Positions 8,189-16,175 of a DNA stretch of 64,000 nucleotides are shown piece by piece. Made by a program: the position numbers and the translations under genes. The notes under the pieces were generated by a model that was not told where the DNA came from, searched no databases, and was given only the letters and a program-made list of their open reading frames with translations. The DNA is from HXMU1420-13 sp034669965 (GTDB lineage Bacteria; Bacteroidota; Rhodothermia; Balneolales; Balneolaceae). The number at the start of each line of letters is the position of its first letter. Position 1 is the first letter of the stretch. Location: contig JAXMOK010000004.1 in NCBI GenBank assembly GCA_034669965.1, positions 62,001 through 126,000 on the forward strand, given 5' to 3'.

Positions 8189-8491
8189 TCACCCAAAGTT
8201 CCAATTTACGCCGCGACCGATTTCCGGGTCCGGGTAATTCCAATCAACCGCCCCTTGATCACAGGCATACATACAAGTACCACATTCGATGCAGTCTTCC
8301 ACCTGAAAATGGACTTTGTTTTCCTCATCCATAGTGTAGCAATTCGCCGGACAAACCCAGGTAGTACATTTATGCGGGCAGCCAGAATTGCAAATATCGG
8401 TATCCACCACAATATGTGGCTTGATCTGCGATTTCGATTGGTTTCGATAATTTACGAGGCCGAGTCGTTCGGCAAGATTTAGTAATTTCAT
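8189..8491 (-). CDS. fixX: FixX-like ferredoxin
   Basis: This 100-residue ferredoxin has a CIECGTCMYAC cluster-binding motif preceded by CNSGCPHKCTTWVCPANC, the arrangement seen in FixX and in the C-terminal domain of ETF-ubiquinone oxidoreductase. It should supply the 4Fe-4S centre to the FixC-like flavoprotein encoded upstream, so that the two together equal a full ETF-QO. The start codon is preceded by four copies of a 7-base repeat. It is separated from fixC by a four-helix-bundle gene, which is unusual for this operon. Confidence 0.9.
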   Translation of the reverse strand: MKLLNLAERLGLVNYRNQSKSQIKPHIVVDTDICNSGCPHKCTTWVCPANCYTMDEENKVHFQVEDCIECGTCMYACDQGAVDWNYPDPEIGRGVNWNFG

Positions 8492-8495
8492 ATGA

Positions 8496-8523
8496 GTGAA
8501 AAGTGAAAAGTGAAAAGTGAAAA
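8496..8523. repeat. Perfect heptad tandem repeat, 4 copies of GTGAAAA
   Basis: Four exact, uninterrupted 7-base units end 4 bases from the fixX start codon, so they occupy its ribosome-binding region. On the operon strand they read TTTTCAC. Together with the six-copy array at 8920 they bracket the four-helix-bundle gene. Confidence 0.9.
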
Positions 8524-8525
8524 CT

Positions 8526-8876
8526 TTAGGTTTTGATCATTGATGAAAGTAGAGCAAAGACTTGATTTGCTAAGTCACTCAAATTCTTGGTGGAATCTGA
8601 ATTTATATAACCAAGATTAAGTGAGATTTCAACTTGGGCATCTAGTTCAACTAAAGAAGATCTGGCAATAACATAAAACCTAGTACGCTCTTTAGATGAA
8701 GTTCTAGAAGCACCTTCTGAGATGTTTGAAATGATTGACACAGCTGCTCTTCGCATTTGACTTGAAAGACCAAATGTTTCGCTTTTAGGAAAGTTACTCG
8801 TTAAAAGATAAATCTCACTAACAAGCTCAACACTTCGTTTATATACGGCTAGGTTTTTATGATTTAATTTGATCAT
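8526..8876 (-). CDS. Four helix bundle protein (23S rRNA intervening-sequence protein family)
   Basis: This 116-residue protein matches the S23/IVP family: KNLAVYKRSVELVSEIYLLTSNFPKSE, then LSSQMRRAAVSIISNISEGASR, then a final helical hairpin. The family forms pentameric four-helix bundles. Members include proteins encoded inside 23S rRNA insertions and the accessory protein Avd of diversity-generating retroelements, so nucleic-acid binding is plausible. No rRNA or reverse transcriptase is nearby. Here it interrupts the fixC-fixX operon and is framed by two perfect heptad arrays, which suggests insertion as a unit. Confidence 0.9.
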   Translation of the reverse strand: MIKLNHKNLAVYKRSVELVSEIYLLTSNFPKSETFGLSSQMRRAAVSIISNISEGASRTSSKERTRFYVIARSSLVELDAQVEISLNLGYINSDSTKNLSDLANQVFALLSSMIKT

Positions 8877-8919
8877 TTGTTTGTCATTAATTTGATTTAA
8901 ACAGCACAGATCACAACAT

Positions 8920-8961
8920 TTTTGCCTTTTGCCTTTTGCCTTTTGCCTTTTGCCTTTTGCC
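8920..8961. repeat. Perfect heptad tandem repeat, 6 copies of TTTTGCC
   Basis: Six exact 7-base units run into the stop codon of the ETF-QO gene (TAG on the minus strand at 8961-8963). Read along the operon they are GGCAAAA units. Their AAAAG core is complementary, in the same 7-base phase, to the CTTTT core of the array at 8496-8523, giving an interrupted stem around the four-helix-bundle gene. Confidence 0.9.
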
Positions 8962-10286
8962 TAGAGGCTCTTCCTAGCTTTAAATCCTAATTTCAATAAT
9001 TCCCAGAGGGATGCATGTCGTTTAATTGCTCCAAGGAGCATCTTTTCAGACTTCGGTGTTGGTTCATTCTTAATAGTGAAAAACTGTCGACCGAAATCAC
9101 ATACCAAGTTTGGTACTTTATTCTGCATTGTATCGGTATGTAGAAGGTGCACCGCATCTTGGAAATTGTTAATGTCTTTCATCACATAGCTATCATCCAA
9201 TTTTGAACGATAATTTTTGAGAGTAGCCGCGCTGAAGTCGCCCTTCTCTTTTGCTTCGATAATGGTTTCAGCAGCCAAAATTCCAGATCGCATGGCGTAA
9301 TCCATTCCCTGGATCGCTTTTCCGGCATTCATCAATAAATTTGCAGCTTCACCGGCAATCAGAATTCCATCTTTATATAATTCTTTCGGCATTACACGCG
9401 AATCTCCCGAAGAAACCACATGAGCAGAATACTCAACCACTTCGCCACCTTTGATAATATCGGCTATGGTTGGATGCGATTTAAAGTGATTCAATAAATC
9501 GTGCGGACTGCGTTTTTTCTCACGCATATCTTTAATTCCAATCACCAATCCCAAGCTAATAGTATCGCGGTTGGTGTACAAAAATCCTCCGCCTTCAACA
9601 CCATCGGTAACCCAACCAACAAACTCGTTACTCATTCCGCTAAGGCCACTCAGTTGGAATTTTTGCTCCAACACCTCCTGATCGAAACGAATAATCTCCT
9701 TGATTCCTGTGAGCATATGATCAGCCGGTACGTATTTATCTTGCAAACCAACCTGACGAGTAAGCAAATTGTTAACGCCTTCAGCAATGATCACAGAATC
9801 CGCATGAAATTCGTCCTCGCCGGTTTTGATACCCACAGCTTTGCCGTTTTCCATCAATACTTCATCCACTTTGATGTTTGTAGCGATGAAGGAATCCATG
9901 GCATAATCGCTGGCATCGATGGCTTCCTGTACTTTTCCGGCAAGCCAATTATCGAATTTCGATCGAAGAACAACTACGCCGGTATACGGCTTTTCGTTAA
10001 AATGGGAAGATTTAAAATCGAGCGAAAAGGTGGATTGCTCGTCCATAAAGGTTAGCCGACGATGGTTTACAAATCGCTCCCAACCACCATCTTCTTCCTC
10101 CCAATAATTAGGGACAAGTTTGTTGAGGTCATGCCCCCAAAGAACGCCACCGGATACATTTTTAGCTCCGGCAAATTCACCTCGTTCTATGAGGAGGAAC
10201 TTCATATTGGCTTTAGCCAGCATCATTGAAGCAGCAAGACCGGCAACGCCACCACCAATTACAATACAATCAAATTTATCTTCCAT
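8961..10286 (-). CDS. fixC: Electron-transfer flavoprotein-quinone oxidoreductase, FixC type
   Basis: This 441-residue FAD protein starts with the dinucleotide-binding motif VIGGGVAGLAASMML and continues with GEFAGAKNVSGGVLWGH, typical of FixC/ETF-QO. The length equals FixC. The ferredoxin domain found in fused ETF-QO is absent and is supplied by fixX. It should pass electrons from reduced ETF to membrane quinone. The C-terminal EPTPKSEKMLLGAIKRHASLWEL contains amphipathic membrane-contact candidates. It lies 73 bases after etfA, and that space is filled by a heptad hairpin. Confidence 0.92.
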   Translation of the reverse strand: MEDKFDCIVIGGGVAGLAASMMLAKANMKFLLIERGEFAGAKNVSGGVLWGHDLNKLVPNYWEEEDGGWERFVNHRRLTFMDEQSTFSLDFKSSHFNEKPYTGVVVLRSKFDNWLAGKVQEAIDASDYAMDSFIATNIKVDEVLMENGKAVGIKTGEDEFHADSVIIAEGVNNLLTRQVGLQDKYVPADHMLTGIKEIIRFDQEVLEQKFQLSGLSGMSNEFVGWVTDGVEGGGFLYTNRDTISLGLVIGIKDMREKKRSPHDLLNHFKSHPTIADIIKGGEVVEYSAHVVSSGDSRVMPKELYKDGILIAGEAANLLMNAGKAIQGMDYAMRSGILAAETIIEAKEKGDFSAATLKNYRSKLDDSYVMKDINNFQDAVHLLHTDTMQNKVPNLVCDFGRQFFTIKNEPTPKSEKMLLGAIKRHASLWELLKLGFKARKSL

Positions 10287-10294
10287 ATTATAGC

Positions 10295-10364
10295 TTTGAG
10301 TTTTGAGCTAAGAGATTTGAGGTGAGGAAAGCTCACAACTCAAGCCTCACGTCTCAATACTAAT
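10295..10364. repeat. Inverted heptad array without inserted gene (etfA-fixC space)
   Basis: Ten consecutive 7-base units can be read here. Five carry GAG (first TTTGAGT at 10295, fifth TGAGGAA at 10323). The other five carry the complementary CTC or CTA core (first AGCTCAC at 10330, last TACTAAT at 10358). The two halves face each other with almost no spacer, so the transcript can fold into a hairpin. The last unit overlaps the etfA stop codon. It looks like the flanks of the four-helix-bundle insertions with nothing between them. Confidence 0.7.
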
Positions 10365-11334
10365 TCTTAATCTTCTTAATCTCTTCGATGAACGGTGGTA
10401 GCACCTTGTATAAATCACCAACGATTCCGTAATCGGCCACTTCGAAAATCGGAGCGTCCGCATCTTTGTTGATCGCAACAATCACTTTACTGTTTGCCAT
10501 ACCTGCCACGTGTTGAATTGCACCTGAAATTCCCACCGCGATATATAATTGTGGTGATACCACTTTACCGGTTTGCCCGATTTGAAGGCTAGGATCATAC
10601 ACGCCAGATTCGGTAAGTGCTCGAGACGCACCAATACCCGCATTTAAAACCGAAGCTAATTCAGAAATCAGATTTTTTGCTTCCTCGTCCTTCACTCCAC
10701 GTCCTGCAGCAACAATTGCATCAGCTTCATTAAGATCAATGGTATCGCCGGTAGCTGAGATAATTTCACGAAGCGTTGCTCTAAGGTCATCAGAATCCAC
10801 AGAAACATCCAGTGAAACAACTTCAGCGGTTGTCGGATTTTCATTGAGATCGTAAGAACCGGACCGAACAGATACTAAAATTGGATTTCCGGTTACATCA
10901 ACATTTCCCATGATTTTTGCAGCCATCATTGGGCGCTGGGCAGAAACGTTGTTTCCGTCAAAATTGAACGAAGAAACATCGGCTACAACACCTGCTTTTA
11001 ATTGAGCGGCAAGTGCACCGAGAACGTCTTTGGTACTTTCGGTAGAAGCGAAAGCTACCAATGCCGGGTTAACAGCTTCGTTAACCTTTACAAGCGCCTT
11101 TAAAAGACTTCCGTTTTGATGTTGGCTGAATGCATCGCCCGAAACTGTATAAATTTTTGATGCACCGTATTTTTGAACATCATCAGTGAATGTAGATGCA
11201 TTTTCGTCGATAATTACCGCTTCGCAAGAAAATCCACCGGCGTCAGCAATCGATTTACAATGGGATAAAACTTCTAGTGATGAACGTTTGATTTTGCCGT
11301 CTGAAATGGCAACATAAGTTAAAAGAGTACTCAT
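10360..11334 (-). CDS. etfA: Electron transfer flavoprotein alpha subunit
   Basis: This 324-residue protein has the C-terminal FAD-binding domain signature GQTGKVVSPQLYIAVGISGAIQHVAGM and ends with DYGIVGDLYKVLPPFIEEI, as in all EtfA/FixB proteins. It holds the FAD that accepts electrons from acyl-CoA dehydrogenases, two of which are encoded within 6 kb. It is 18 bases downstream of etfB and in the same operon. Which EtfAB class it belongs to (simple or bifurcating) cannot be settled by eye. Confidence 0.95.
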   Translation of the reverse strand: MSTLLTYVAISDGKIKRSSLEVLSHCKSIADAGGFSCEAVIIDENASTFTDDVQKYGASKIYTVSGDAFSQHQNGSLLKALVKVNEAVNPALVAFASTESTKDVLGALAAQLKAGVVADVSSFNFDGNNVSAQRPMMAAKIMGNVDVTGNPILVSVRSGSYDLNENPTTAEVVSLDVSVDSDDLRATLREIISATGDTIDLNEADAIVAAGRGVKDEEAKNLISELASVLNAGIGASRALTESGVYDPSLQIGQTGKVVSPQLYIAVGISGAIQHVAGMANSKVIVAINKDADAPIFEVADYGIVGDLYKVLPPFIEEIKKIKN

Positions 11335-11352
11335 TCTGTAGAAAAAATTTGA

Positions 11353-12123
11353 TTAAAGGACGTTGGCTTCGGTGTCGAGGAGTTGGGCAACCTTACTTGC
11401 AATTTCTTCGGGTTCGCCTTCGAATTTTTGGCCGGCAGCGCGTGCGGGTACCGGTGAGTAAGAAGTTACCTTCGAAACAGCTTCAAGTGCGGCGGCATCC
11501 AAATCCATATCAGCAACAGCAATACTTTCAACCGGCTTTCGCTTACTGGCCATAATACCCTTCAGGTTAGGGATGCGAGGCTCGTTCATATCGTTTGAGC
11601 AAGTTACCAAGCAAGGTGTTGGCAATGCAATCATTTCTTGTCCGGTATCACCCTGACGTTTTACAATCAGATTTCCATCTTCAATTTCAAGACCTACAGC
11701 ATTGGTAGCGTAAGGCAGGTTCAATAATTGAGCAACCATTCCTCCGGTCAAGCCCGAATCGGTATCCTGCGATTGTTTCCCAAAAGAAAGAACATCGTAT
11801 TCTTTGCTCTTTAAAAAATCAGCTAAGATCTGTGCATAGCTGCTCGAATCGTAGGATTCGTCGCCATTGGTTTGGACGTGATATCCTTTTGCAGCTCCCA
11901 TCGCCAACGCTTTTCGGATGGTTTCGGAAGCTTTTGCAGCCCCGATGCAAATAACTTCTACATCGCCGCCGTATTTTTCAGTTAACACTAAGGCTTCTTC
12001 AACAGCAGAGGCATCGTAGGCGTTTAACACCATTCTGTCTCCATCCATCAATAATTCGCCGTCTTTTATTTGGAAAGGTGCGTATACATCAGGCACCATT
12101 TTAATGCTTACAATAAATTTCAT
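11353..12123 (-). CDS. etfB: Electron transfer flavoprotein beta subunit
   Basis: This 256-residue protein shows the EtfB/FixA N-terminus MKFIVSIKMVPDV and the nucleotide-binding segment GKQSQDTDSGLTGGMVAQLL, with EPRIPNLKGIMASKRK near residue 190. It is the first gene of the etfB-etfA-fixC-(four-helix-bundle)-fixX operon. A 16-base motif 17-32 bases upstream of its start recurs upstream of the nearby acyl-CoA dehydrogenase, pointing to joint control of acyl-CoA oxidation and its electron acceptor. Confidence 0.95.
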   Translation of the reverse strand: MKFIVSIKMVPDVYAPFQIKDGELLMDGDRMVLNAYDASAVEEALVLTEKYGGDVEVICIGAAKASETIRKALAMGAAKGYHVQTNGDESYDSSSYAQILADFLKSKEYDVLSFGKQSQDTDSGLTGGMVAQLLNLPYATNAVGLEIEDGNLIVKRQGDTGQEMIALPTPCLVTCSNDMNEPRIPNLKGIMASKRKPVESIAVADMDLDAAALEAVSKVTSYSPVPARAAGQKFEGEPEEIASKVAQLLDTEANVL

Positions 12124-12140
12124 TCGTTTCGCTTGATGAG

Positions 12141-12156
12141 GTTTATGGAACCGCTT
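12141..12156 (-). promoter_or_regulatory. Operator candidate upstream of etfB
   Basis: GTTTATGGAACCGCTT differs by one base from 7407-7422 upstream of the acyl-CoA dehydrogenase gene and lies at nearly the same distance from its start codon. The second palindrome arm is degraded here (TTTTTT instead of TTCCA). Confidence 0.5.
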
Positions 12157-12294
12157 TTTTGGGCACGGAATATAGGAAAGTAGCGAGTAAAATATCAGCC
12201 GGAAATGATCTTTTTATAAGCTGATACCGCTCATTACTTTATACTGTGAATGTATGATAGAATCATTGAAAGATAATATCAATTCAAAGGAGGG

Positions 12295-13197
12295 CTAGTT
12301 TTGAAGTGCCTCGTAATCGTTGAGATGTGCGGAATCGGTATCTCTTAAAATTTGATAAGCCTCAAACTGTATATCCGGTTCGGCATCTTCTAAAATAGAA
12401 GCTATTTCTTTTGATTTCGCATCGAAAAAGAGATCGAACAAAAAGTTATTGGTAGCTCGCCGTTTAGCATCTTGAATCACCGTGAGGATTTCAAGTAATT
12501 TAGCTCGACTGGCATTCGGATTATCAACAAAAGTATCCAACACTAAGCGATGGTACTCGTAATTCGCTCGCCGAATAACCTCGTAATTATTATTTAAGAT
12601 GTCGGAAATTAACACAAACCGATTCCGACCATTGTTTGAATTACGTGTCCACCCAATCGAGCTTTCATTTTGTGCAAGATCAACTACATTCTGGGCCTTT
12701 TGAAAGTATTCGGTGCCCCCAAGTTCAGAATAGCTATCAAAATCGTACCCAAGCATCAAATTCATGTAGTAGTCGATAAAACCTGTCATTGCTTCAAATT
12801 CAAGCTCATCATGAATCAAGCTCTTTCCTTCAGGATAGTTAAATCCCCAGGCACCATCGCTTAAAATCAGCATTCCTGTTTCGTTCAACGTGTTGTAAAT
12901 AGGACGCCTTGATTGAATTACGGTTTCCGCAGCAAAGTTGAAATCCTGATCACCTTGTAGCAATATTATGCTTATTTGGCACTGAATTCGTTCCTGTTCG
13001 AGCACTTCAAGTTCTGTCCACCGATACTCATTTATATACGCCTCTAAGTCGGTGATGAGTGATCCGGAAACATACTCGAACGAGTTGCCCTCCAGCTGTT
13101 CATCGTTCACAGTAATCTGGCAATCAAATTCTTGCGCGGCTAAAACAGAGGTAAATAGCCACAGTAAAAACAAACAATTAAATTTTTGGTACTTCAC
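12295..13197 (-). CDS. porD: PorD-like type IX secretion component (DUF4835)
   Basis: This 300-residue protein has a signal peptide (FNCLFLLWLFTSVLAAQ) and the DUF4835/PorD family pattern: CQITVNDEQLEG at the mature N-terminus, ERIQCQISIILLQGDQDFNFAAETVIQSRRP, then the conserved helical repeat KLLEILTVIQDAKRRA near the C-terminus. PorD is needed for the type IX secretion/gliding machinery of Bacteroidota. It is divergent from the PorV-like gene, with start codons about 50 bases apart. A type IX cargo (the pectate-lyase-like protein at 46971) is encoded in the same window. Confidence 0.82.
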   Translation of the reverse strand: MKYQKFNCLFLLWLFTSVLAAQEFDCQITVNDEQLEGNSFEYVSGSLITDLEAYINEYRWTELEVLEQERIQCQISIILLQGDQDFNFAAETVIQSRRPIYNTLNETGMLILSDGAWGFNYPEGKSLIHDELEFEAMTGFIDYYMNLMLGYDFDSYSELGGTEYFQKAQNVVDLAQNESSIGWTRNSNNGRNRFVLISDILNNNYEVIRRANYEYHRLVLDTFVDNPNASRAKLLEILTVIQDAKRRATNNFLFDLFFDAKSKEIASILEDAEPDIQFEAYQILRDTDSAHLNDYEALQN

Positions 13198-13251
13198 TTT
13201 ACAAAGGTCGCTACAGTTAACATATTCAGTGAATTCAAATTAATGATACGA

Positions 13252-14064
13252 ATGAAAAAGTTGCGATGGGGATTTTCTTTTTTGGTGTTGATGCTGGCTT
13301 CGCAACCGGTTTTGAGTCAGCAAACTATTGGTGCTCGATCCGTTTCTATGGGGATGGTTTCGAGTGCCTTAACGGAAAATGACTGGGCTTTATTTGGTAA
13401 TCCTGCAACAATTTCATCCGAAAAGCTAGAAATAGGATTTTACGGATTGCGATACTACGGCTTTCCCGAAATTACGGATATTTCCACCAACGCAAATCTT
13501 CCGGTCAAGTTTGGTATAGTCGCAATTGGTTTTTCAAGGTTTGGGGATGAACTATTCAGCGAAACTAATTTAAGAGCCGGTTTAGCTATACAAAAAGATA
13601 GATTTAGTGGTGGAATCGCGCTGCATTACAATCATTTATCCTTCGGTGGCGATTATGGTTCAGGGGGAGCTGTAGGCATAAATCTCGGAGTCCTTTTTCA
13701 AGTAACCGATCAATTTTATCTGGGATCGAAAGCGCGAAATATCAACAATCCAAAGTATGCATTTGATGTTGGTGATGAAGATTTGGCAAGCGATTTGAAT
13801 GTTGGATTCAGTTATCACATGGAAGATAAAGCAACACTTTATATAGATGTGGTTAAAGATGTGCGGTTTCCGGTTTCCTATCGGGGAGGACTCGAAATTG
13901 AAATTGTAGAGTCATTTATAGGGCGAGTCGGCATTTCAACTGAACCGGTAACGTACTCCTTTGGGTTTGGATATCAACACACCCGTTTCGATATCAATTT
14001 AGCGGTGCAACAACACGAAGTGCTGGGAATGAGCCCGGGGTTAGATATGAAAGTTAAGCTGTAA
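13252..14064 (+). CDS. PorV/PorQ-like outer-membrane beta-barrel protein
   Basis: The start at 13252 gives MKKLRWGFSFLVLMLASQPVLSQ, a clean signal peptide; an ATG at 13243 and a longer frame also exist. The mature protein begins with QTIGARSVSMGMVSSALTENDWALFGNPA, the N-terminal motif of the PorV/PorQ/FadL-like barrels of Bacteroidota, followed by amphipathic beta strands to the end (FDINLAVQQHE). The role could be as a type IX shuttle or a general surface barrel. It is 6 bases upstream of the helix-hairpin-helix gene, so the two are co-transcribed. Confidence 0.75.
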   Translation: MKKLRWGFSFLVLMLASQPVLSQQTIGARSVSMGMVSSALTENDWALFGNPATISSEKLEIGFYGLRYYGFPEITDISTNANLPVKFGIVAIGFSRFGDELFSETNLRAGLAIQKDRFSGGIALHYNHLSFGGDYGSGGAVGINLGVLFQVTDQFYLGSKARNINNPKYAFDVGDEDLASDLNVGFSYHMEDKATLYIDVVKDVRFPVSYRGGLEIEIVESFIGRVGISTEPVTYSFGFGYQHTRFDINLAVQQHEVLGMSPGLDMKVKL

Positions 14065-14069
14065 CCATA

Positions 14070-16115
14070 GTGAGATACGGCATAGTCATATTGATCAGTT
14101 TCGTCCTAAGCCAAAAAACAATGGCTCAGGATACAACATCTACTAAAGTGCGTGATCAGCTGGAGGCAACTTTTGAAGAGCAAGAAATTGACGAGGAATC
14201 TACAAATGGAGAACAACTCGTAGAATTTTTGCAAGATCTGGCAGCTAATCCAGTAAATGTAAATTCTGCTTCAGTTACCGATCTATTGCAAATCCCCGGG
14301 ATTTCAATCATCACAGCCAATGCTATTATAGAGTATCGGAAAAACAAGCCTTTTGAGGCAATAAATGAACTGAATGAGGTCCCGGGAATTGGTGCTGCCA
14401 CTTATCAACGAATTCAACCTTATGTTTCCATTGGTAGCGGCAGAGAGCGTTTTGGAAGTTTGTATGCCAATTTGGATTACTGGACAGACCGTGGCTCGTT
14501 CGAGTATATTTCGCGATATCAGCAGGTTTTGGAAGATCAAGTGGGGTATCAACGTGCAGATTCTTCAGGTGGATATCTTGGGAGCCCAGTGAAATATTAT
14601 CAGCGATTACGATACAAAAGTAGCCACGTATCCTTCAATCTAACGCAAGAAAAAGATGCAGGTGAACAATTACAAAACCCAACTGATTTCGATTTCTATT
14701 CTTTCCACATTGCCGCAAATGATAACGGAAAGTTGAAGCAACTCGTAATTGGCGATTATAGTATTAATGCCGGGCAGGGTTTGGTGCTCTGGACGGGCGG
14801 AGCTTTTGGTAAAGGGAGAGAAGTAATTAAAACTATCTCAAAAAATGAACGAGGAATTCGGCCTTACGGCTCGGCACAAGAGACCAATTTTTTTAGAGGT
14901 GTTGCTGTTACTTATGGTGAAAAAACTGAGCTCTCGTTGTTTTATTCCGATCGGAAACGCACAGCAAGTTTGGCATCAGACAGCACCATAAACTTTCCTT
15001 CATCTTCAGGGTTTCATCGTACTGAAACTGAAATAGATCGACGAAATAACATAGTTCAGGCAGTTTTTGGCGGTCGTTTACTATCCGATACCAAAATTGG
15101 GATAGTTGGATTAAGTGCTCACTCGACGGAATTTAGTATGCCGGTTGAAGCAGGAAATTCGATAAACGATGTGTATGATTTTAGAGGTTCACAAAGCTCA
15201 ACAATTGGGATCGATTATCGGGGCTATTTCAGAAGGAGTCTTATATTTGGCGAGCTTGCCCGAAGTAAAAATGGTGCATTTGCAGGAATAGCGGGAGTTG
15301 AATCAGGTTTAGGCGATCGTACCGATGTAGCAATGTTGTATCGAGATTTCTCGAAAGATTTTCAGTCTATTTATGGCGATGGGTTTGGTGAGGCTTCAGG
15401 TAATCCCCAAAACGAAAAAGGGTGGTATTTGGGCTTGAAACATCAGATTAACGAAAAATTGGTTAGTAGTTTTTATTTCGATCAGTACCAGTTTTTAGCT
15501 GCCAAAAATGGAGTATTAAGTTCGAGTAATGGACACGATGTGCTTTTGTTAATGGAGAGCTCGATCACTCGTTATTTGAATGTCTATCTGTTAGTCCGAA
15601 ACGAAGTGAAAGAAGTAGAATTACAACAAGAAGACGAACTTGGTCGGGAAATTCTGAATGTTGGAGAACAAAAACGATCTAGTTTTAGAATTCAGATCGA
15701 ATATTTAGCAAATCGAAAATTACGTAGCAGATCTAGGGCAGAATGGGTGTTTGCCAGAGATCCCGGTGAAGATCGGGAAACCGGCTTTATCCTGTACCAG
15801 GATATCCGATGGCTGCCTTCAAAAACTATCACTTTTGATGCCCGTTATACCTTGTTTGATACCGATAGCTTCGCTTCACGAGTATATCAATTCGAAAATG
15901 ATTTACTTTACGTGCTATCAAATGTGGCGCTCAATGATCGTGGGCAAAGATGGTATTTGGTGTTGAAATACTCGCCGACCAATTATCTGGATATATCAGC
16001 AAAAATATCACGAACTACAATTGAAGACGCTTTTACTTTAAGTTCCGGTCTGAATGAAATCGAAGGAAATCAACGAACAAATATTGGACTACAAGCCAGG
16101 TTTTTGTTTCGATGA
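14070..16115 (+). CDS. Secreted helix-hairpin-helix protein with barrel-like C-terminus
   Basis: The GTG at 14070 starts a signal peptide (IVILISFVLSQKTMAQ). Residues about 60-125 hold two ComEA-type helix-hairpin-helix motifs (VNVNSASVTDLLQIPGI and FEAINELNEVPGIGAATYQRI) that bind DNA backbone in ComEA. The remaining 550 residues are alternating beta strands resembling an outer-membrane barrel, ending in an aromatic residue pattern (GLQARFLFR). The combination recurs in Bacteroidota, but the function is not known to me. DNA uptake across the outer membrane is a natural guess. It is co-transcribed with the PorV-like gene. Confidence 0.8.
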   Translation: MRYGIVILISFVLSQKTMAQDTTSTKVRDQLEATFEEQEIDEESTNGEQLVEFLQDLAANPVNVNSASVTDLLQIPGISIITANAIIEYRKNKPFEAINELNEVPGIGAATYQRIQPYVSIGSGRERFGSLYANLDYWTDRGSFEYISRYQQVLEDQVGYQRADSSGGYLGSPVKYYQRLRYKSSHVSFNLTQEKDAGEQLQNPTDFDFYSFHIAANDNGKLKQLVIGDYSINAGQGLVLWTGGAFGKGREVIKTISKNERGIRPYGSAQETNFFRGVAVTYGEKTELSLFYSDRKRTASLASDSTINFPSSSGFHRTETEIDRRNNIVQAVFGGRLLSDTKIGIVGLSAHSTEFSMPVEAGNSINDVYDFRGSQSSTIGIDYRGYFRRSLIFGELARSKNGAFAGIAGVESGLGDRTDVAMLYRDFSKDFQSIYGDGFGEASGNPQNEKGWYLGLKHQINEKLVSSFYFDQYQFLAAKNGVLSSSNGHDVLLLMESSITRYLNVYLLVRNEVKEVELQQEDELGREILNVGEQKRSSFRIQIEYLANRKLRSRSRAEWVFARDPGEDRETGFILYQDIRWLPSKTITFDARYTLFDTDSFASRVYQFENDLLYVLSNVALNDRGQRWYLVLKYSPTNYLDISAKISRTTIEDAFTLSSGLNEIEGNQRTNIGLQARFLFR

Positions 16116-16175
16116 ATTTTCTTCACATTCTGAGCGCTTTTGTTCTATATTTGCAATTAAATCATCTATGTTTCT

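Noticed and set aside
8526..8876. Four-helix-bundle gene as part of a 23S rRNA intervening sequence or a diversity-generating retroelement
   Set aside because: No rRNA, reverse transcriptase or template repeat is seen near either copy.
8496..8961. Short repeats as a CRISPR array
   Set aside because: The unit is 7 bases, repeats are contiguous with no spacers, and no cas gene is in the window.
8920..8961. Heptad array as a frame-switching contingency locus of fixC
   Set aside because: The array begins just at the stop codon, so unit changes would not alter the protein.
8189..12123. Fix genes as evidence of nitrogen fixation
   Set aside because: No nif genes are present. The neighbours are acyl-CoA dehydrogenases, so the complex most simply serves acyl-CoA oxidation.
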